Below, in pieces: positions 39,663 through 43,682 of a DNA stretch of 43,682 nt. The notes under the pieces were generated by a model. That model did not search any database and had not been told where the DNA came from. It saw only the letters and a list, made by a program, of their open reading frames with translations. Each line of letters starts with the position of its first letter. Positions within the stretch are counted from its first letter, which is position 1. This DNA is from Vitrella brassicaformis. Its lineage: Eukaryota; Sar; Vitrellaceae. Location of the stretch: contig CDMY01000380.1 in the NCBI GenBank assembly GCA_001179505.1, forward strand, positions 1-43,682, written 5' to 3'. The position numbers were made by a program, and so were the translations under genes.

Positions 39663-41044
39663 CTACAAAGATCCCTCACTCACTCGTCCCCCTCCAACAA
39701 CGATTGATCCAACAATGAGCCCGTTCTCTCTATCACTATCTCGCGTCAAAAGACACTTGAAATCCTCCTTTGTCTGATTCCGAGAACGCATTTCCATCCA
39801 AGCTGCGGCCACAGCAAGATAGTGGCTCACATTCTTACCTCACATGACTTACCTCCGCATCTTCCAGCCGACCTGATGATTCATAAAAAAGATGCATTGT
39901 TTGTGCGTCACATGGCATACCCAGGGCAGTCGTCAAGAATAAGGATATTTCTCGGAGACGCCATTTCCCTGAAGTTTAGCAGATCTTGAATCGCAGTCTT
40001 GAGCAGGCGACCTGTAGAACATTGAACAGATTTAGATCACCACACTCGTGTGGTCAGGGGAGTTGCTCACCTCCATCGACAAGCATCAGGTCGCATCCGA
40101 CATGTGGTTCTTGAGCATGGAATTTCGGAAGCGTTATTCGAGAGTTTCCACAGATGAGCGAAAAACGCCCGCCGTAACGCCTTGAAAAGAGTTGTGCCAC
40201 CTTGGCTACGTACTCGTGCTTGCACAGATCAAAAGAGATTACCCTGGCTTTCGGGTTACTGTTCAGCCTGACAGATACCAAAGCCAAAGCGCCAAAGCCT
40301 ATCGATACCCGTCAAAGTGCTTGCACATGATGAAGCTGGAATGGCCGCCGTTGAAGCCTACGTCCGCAAGCGGCTTGCATCAGTGAATCAAATTACGTGT
40401 GTACGTACCGGTCTCACAAATCGTATTCACAGACGAAATCGATGCGAAGTTCATGTACCTGTGCGCAGCTCAATCCAAGGCTGGTTTGTTGGCTGTGACC
40501 CTCGTGGCTCACATCTTAACTTGCGGCGCATGTGTATAAGTTCCACCTGAAGGCAACAATTTCACACCTGTTGTGTAGCTGTTGCAACACCCCTCTTACC
40601 TTCAATGGGGCCCGAGTCCGCGAGAATGCGCTTCATTTCGCCGTAGACCTTCACCATATTTGCATGCAAGAGGTTTGATGTGGTAAAGGATAAACACAAG
40701 TGGCACGTTACCTCACGATCTAACGAGGTTAACAGAGCGTCAACCGGTGGTACGTCGCCCTCGACAAACTTTGCGCAAAGCGGTAGCGGTAGACTTTTGT
40801 TCGAAGTCTGCGCCCTTGTTCAGTCGTGCAAAGGGAAAAGGCATGCATGGCAGCAGAGCCCTCGGATCAGAGGGGCGACGAATACCTGTGTCGTTTCTGG
40901 GAAGCGCTGGGGACGTAAGGGAGCTGCTTCCAGAATAACAGCGCGTCGTGGTTCAACGGTGGACGCAGTCGAATGGCTCAGATGAATGGCAGCGGGAGAA
41001 AGAAGTCTTCCAAGGAGGACAGCAACACAAATCAAGAACACCAT
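39663..41044 (-). CDS. SAM-dependent methyltransferase-like protein with N-terminal signal anchor
   Basis: The minus-strand gene starts MVFLICVAVLLGRLLSPAA (41044), a signal peptide or anchor, with a donor at 40890. Plausible exons follow: one with AKFVEGDVPPVDALLTSLDR (about 40790-40711), one with VYGEMKRILADSGPIE (about 40660-40605), one with NTICETG joined across an intron to GFNGGHSSFIM (about 40440-40340), and one from about 40276 with LNSNPKARVISFDLCKHEY to LMLVDG at 40070. Then come RLLKTAIQDLLNF with ILILDDCPG, and a last exon, AWMEMRSRNQTKEDFKCLL, ending at 39663. CETGFNGGHS fits motif I (E/D-x-G-x-x-x-G-x-S) and FDLCKHEY the acidic loop after strand 2 of class I methyltransferases of the Methyltransf_24 kind. 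The substrate is unknown. The last two junctions are the least certain. Confidence 0.65.
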
Positions 41045-41130
41045 CTAGATTGGGTCACTGAGAAAAGCCTCGCCTGACGTAAATTTCCATCCGGAACGTA
41101 CAGTCATCGGCACCACCTTTCCACGCGAGA

Positions 41131-41600
41131 GAACTCAGTGGTGCAAGACACACATCATGGGAAACGCCCTGCTCTTTGTCCTGCCACCCTCCTGCCATAT
41201 GGCCCGCCTGTGCCTGCTCTTGTCGTAGCTGATGCCCTTGACGCCGCTCCGCCGCTCACACCTTTTCACATACACCCTCCCGCTACGCTTCATCTCGACA
41301 CGGTGCGGCTCAGCCAACGCCTGACATACACACACATACATACAGGTGCATCATGACGCTGACAAGAGAGAGCATGAAGCGCGTTTTCACTTCAGTGGTT
41401 ACCTTGGCCTCGTCGAAGCCGTGCTCCTCGACGAGGAAGTACTCGTGCTTCTGCTCGCCGCCCTCATACCATGAAGCCACCAGGACTCCGACTCCTCGTG
41501 CCACGACACATATGAGACTGTGCTGCGGGCAACAAATATACACAGTTTGATTTTTGTCGCTTGAGGTCGAGTCAGGTTGCAACTTGCAACTTGTGAGGTT
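41131..41600 (-). pseudogene. Broken AP2-domain copy (family copy D)
   Basis: The first AP2 exon (about 41560-41402) reads VLVASWYEGGEQKHEYFLVE and GFDEAK, with the N-terminal strand in another frame (SWHEESES), so it is frameshifted. The intron ends with TGTATGTCAG. The second exon (41316-41135) reads ALAEPHRVEMKRSGR and SGVKGISYDKSRHRRAIWQE, then stops after FPMMCVLHH, so the helix end of domain 2 is missing. The layout matches copies A and B. Confidence 0.6.
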
Positions 41601-41694
41601 GAGTACGTATTTCAGAAGGGCTGGACAAGAAGAGATGCTAGAGGGCGGGGGAGAAGCATCTCTACTGTCACGTGCACTCCACTCACGTTACCTT

Positions 41695-41927
41695 ACTCTT
41701 TACTGCCTGTGTCCTGGATCCTCATCATCAGGGAAACCAACAAGCTTTGTCCCGACACTGGGAACAGTCTCCGCGCCTGGCGGTATTCGACGAGCTACTC
41801 TGGCGTCCGTTCTCTCAATCTCGTCTGTCAGGACCCAGCGGTTTGTACAAAGTTGCCTGTTGTCCCTTTTCAGAATGTCCTGTAGGAAGGTGCTATGGTA
41901 AGGACATGGTCTCCCCACTCGATTCAT
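41695..41927 (-). CDS. Possible exon of an unrecognised gene
   Basis: After the acceptor CACCTTCCTACAG (minus strand) the frame from 41879 reads DILKRDNRQLCTNRWVLTDE, RVARRIPPGAETVPSVGTKL and VGFPDDE, with a possible donor near 41699 (GTAAAG). It has protein-like composition but no assigned family, and I found no convincing partner exons. Confidence 0.3.
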
Positions 41928-42321
41928 ATATCATATCGATATTCATAGCAAAGCAGGCAAAAGGGAGAAATCGTTTTGTCCCCCCGCTCATTCATTCACT
42001 CATTCATTCACTTCCTGGCTATTCTCGAGTCTGTTTCAATGAGGAGTCTGTTTCTCGTGAGAATGTGTTTCAGATGGACGAATGGATTAATGCATGTTTG
42101 TTTCTTTCTTACAGCTCACCATCACTCTGAGTGGGCAAGCAAAACACCTAGCAGTGTGACTTGTCTAACTTTTACACACAAAATCGATGGCCCCCCTCCC
42201 CTCCCTCCTCTTCCTCACCCTCTTCGAGAACAATGAAGTTGAACAGATATTCCTACGGGCCCTAGCCCAGATCGTGAGCATGATGGGATGATGCATAGAT
42301 ATCCTACCCCAGAGCACTCAC
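41928..42321. other. Rab4 upstream region
   Basis: Contains an ATTC microsatellite (41985-42010) and a pyrimidine-rich run (42190-42225). No gene seen. The Rab4 promoter should lie here, but no motif stands out. Confidence 0.4.
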
Positions 42322-43227
<906 letters not shown>

Positions 43228-43411
43228 GCTTGGACAGGAATGACGTTGTTTCATACAGGATGTTCTTTCTCTTGCTTTCAGTACATGCTGGCGCTCGCTC
43301 ATTGCTAAATGAAGCGAGTACTGTAGAAGCTCTACAGTCCAATGTTGATGATTAATTTCTGCTTTCTGCAGGTCCTGCAGAGCCGGCATCGCGATGTATT
43401 TCTTGTTGACA

Positions 43412-43682
43412 TGAGATCGAGTGTGTGCACAAGACCAGTATATCAACAGCGATAATGTAGTAGTGTCTCTGTACAACCTATCCAACCAATCTATCAACAT
43501 CATGGGCTGCCCTCACTCTCCCCTCCTCTTCTTCCTCTTGGGACGCTCCTCCTCACTATCATCTACGGCGGGCTGCTCTGCTGCTACCCTTGCCGACAAA
43601 CGTGTAGTGCCTTGACTCCATGGCCCGCCGGTGTGCGATGGCCATCTGCTTGGCCTTCTCGAAGCCAAGCTCCTTGATGGAG
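43412..43682 (-). CDS. C-terminal part of an AP2-domain copy (family copy E, cut by the window end)
   Basis: The minus strand from 43682 reads SIKELGFEKAKQMAIAHRRA, then the same basic tail as copy B and a stop at about 43560. It is almost identical to copy B, including the TAGATGATAGTGAG sequence after the stop and the shared 3' flank to about 43412. The start lies outside the window, so I cannot say whether it is intact. Confidence 0.6.

Overview
The window looks like nuclear DNA of an intron-rich, gene-dense unicellular eukaryote. Its genes are cut into many small exons (22 in one 4.4-kb gene, 25 in a 3.5-kb gene), mostly with GT-AG introns of about 45-200 bases. The mix of splicing, snoRNP and endosomal housekeeping genes, several plant/apicomplexan-like AP2-domain sequences and a probable plastid-targeted DUF2358-like protein suggests a photosynthetic alveolate such as a chromerid (Vitrella-like). 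That placement is inference. No rRNA, tRNA or CRISPR array was recognised.

Layout. 1-420: a Pif1/Helitron-type helicase fragment ending in hairpin repeats. 479-2038: a Naf1/Gar1-type H/ACA snoRNP assembly factor. 2039-2982: a decayed two-domain AP2 copy on the minus strand. 3187-4127: a secreted NodB-type polysaccharide deacetylase. 5210-5870: the only AP2 copy here with both domains intact. 5871-8470: repeats plus a frameshifted coding relic. 8894-13321: the U5 snRNP GTPase EFTUD2/Snu114. 13322-18800: repeat country, holding a 252-bp inverted-repeat element with an EFTUD2 exon copied into it, a 126-bp higher-order repeat array and a foldback element. 18866-19942: a single-exon DXD glycosyltransferase. 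20477-23640: two unrecognised multi-exon genes. 23938-25622: a WD40-like protein. 25776-27330: a second helicase relic flanked by direct hairpin repeats. 27390-28640: the DUF2358-like protein. 28909-30522: an unrecognised CxxC/coiled-coil gene. 32357-35844: VAC14. 38138-39101: a composite foldback element with a 207-bp near-perfect palindrome. 39330-41600: a SAM methyltransferase-like gene bracketed by two AP2 fragments. 42322-43227: a Rab4-type GTPase. 43412 to the end: the tail of another AP2 copy.

The intact genes are independent housekeeping or secretory genes, not an operon: snoRNP assembly (Naf1), splicing (EFTUD2), and endosomal traffic/PI(3,5)P2 (VAC14, Rab4). The distinctive biology lies between them. 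Sequence modules (AP2 copies with a shared 3' flank, terminal-hairpin helicase relics, AATT-flanked foldbacks, an exon-carrying inverted-repeat element) have been dispersed, often ending within tens of bases of gene ends. All splice models were made by eye from splice signals and family similarity; no alignment was run.
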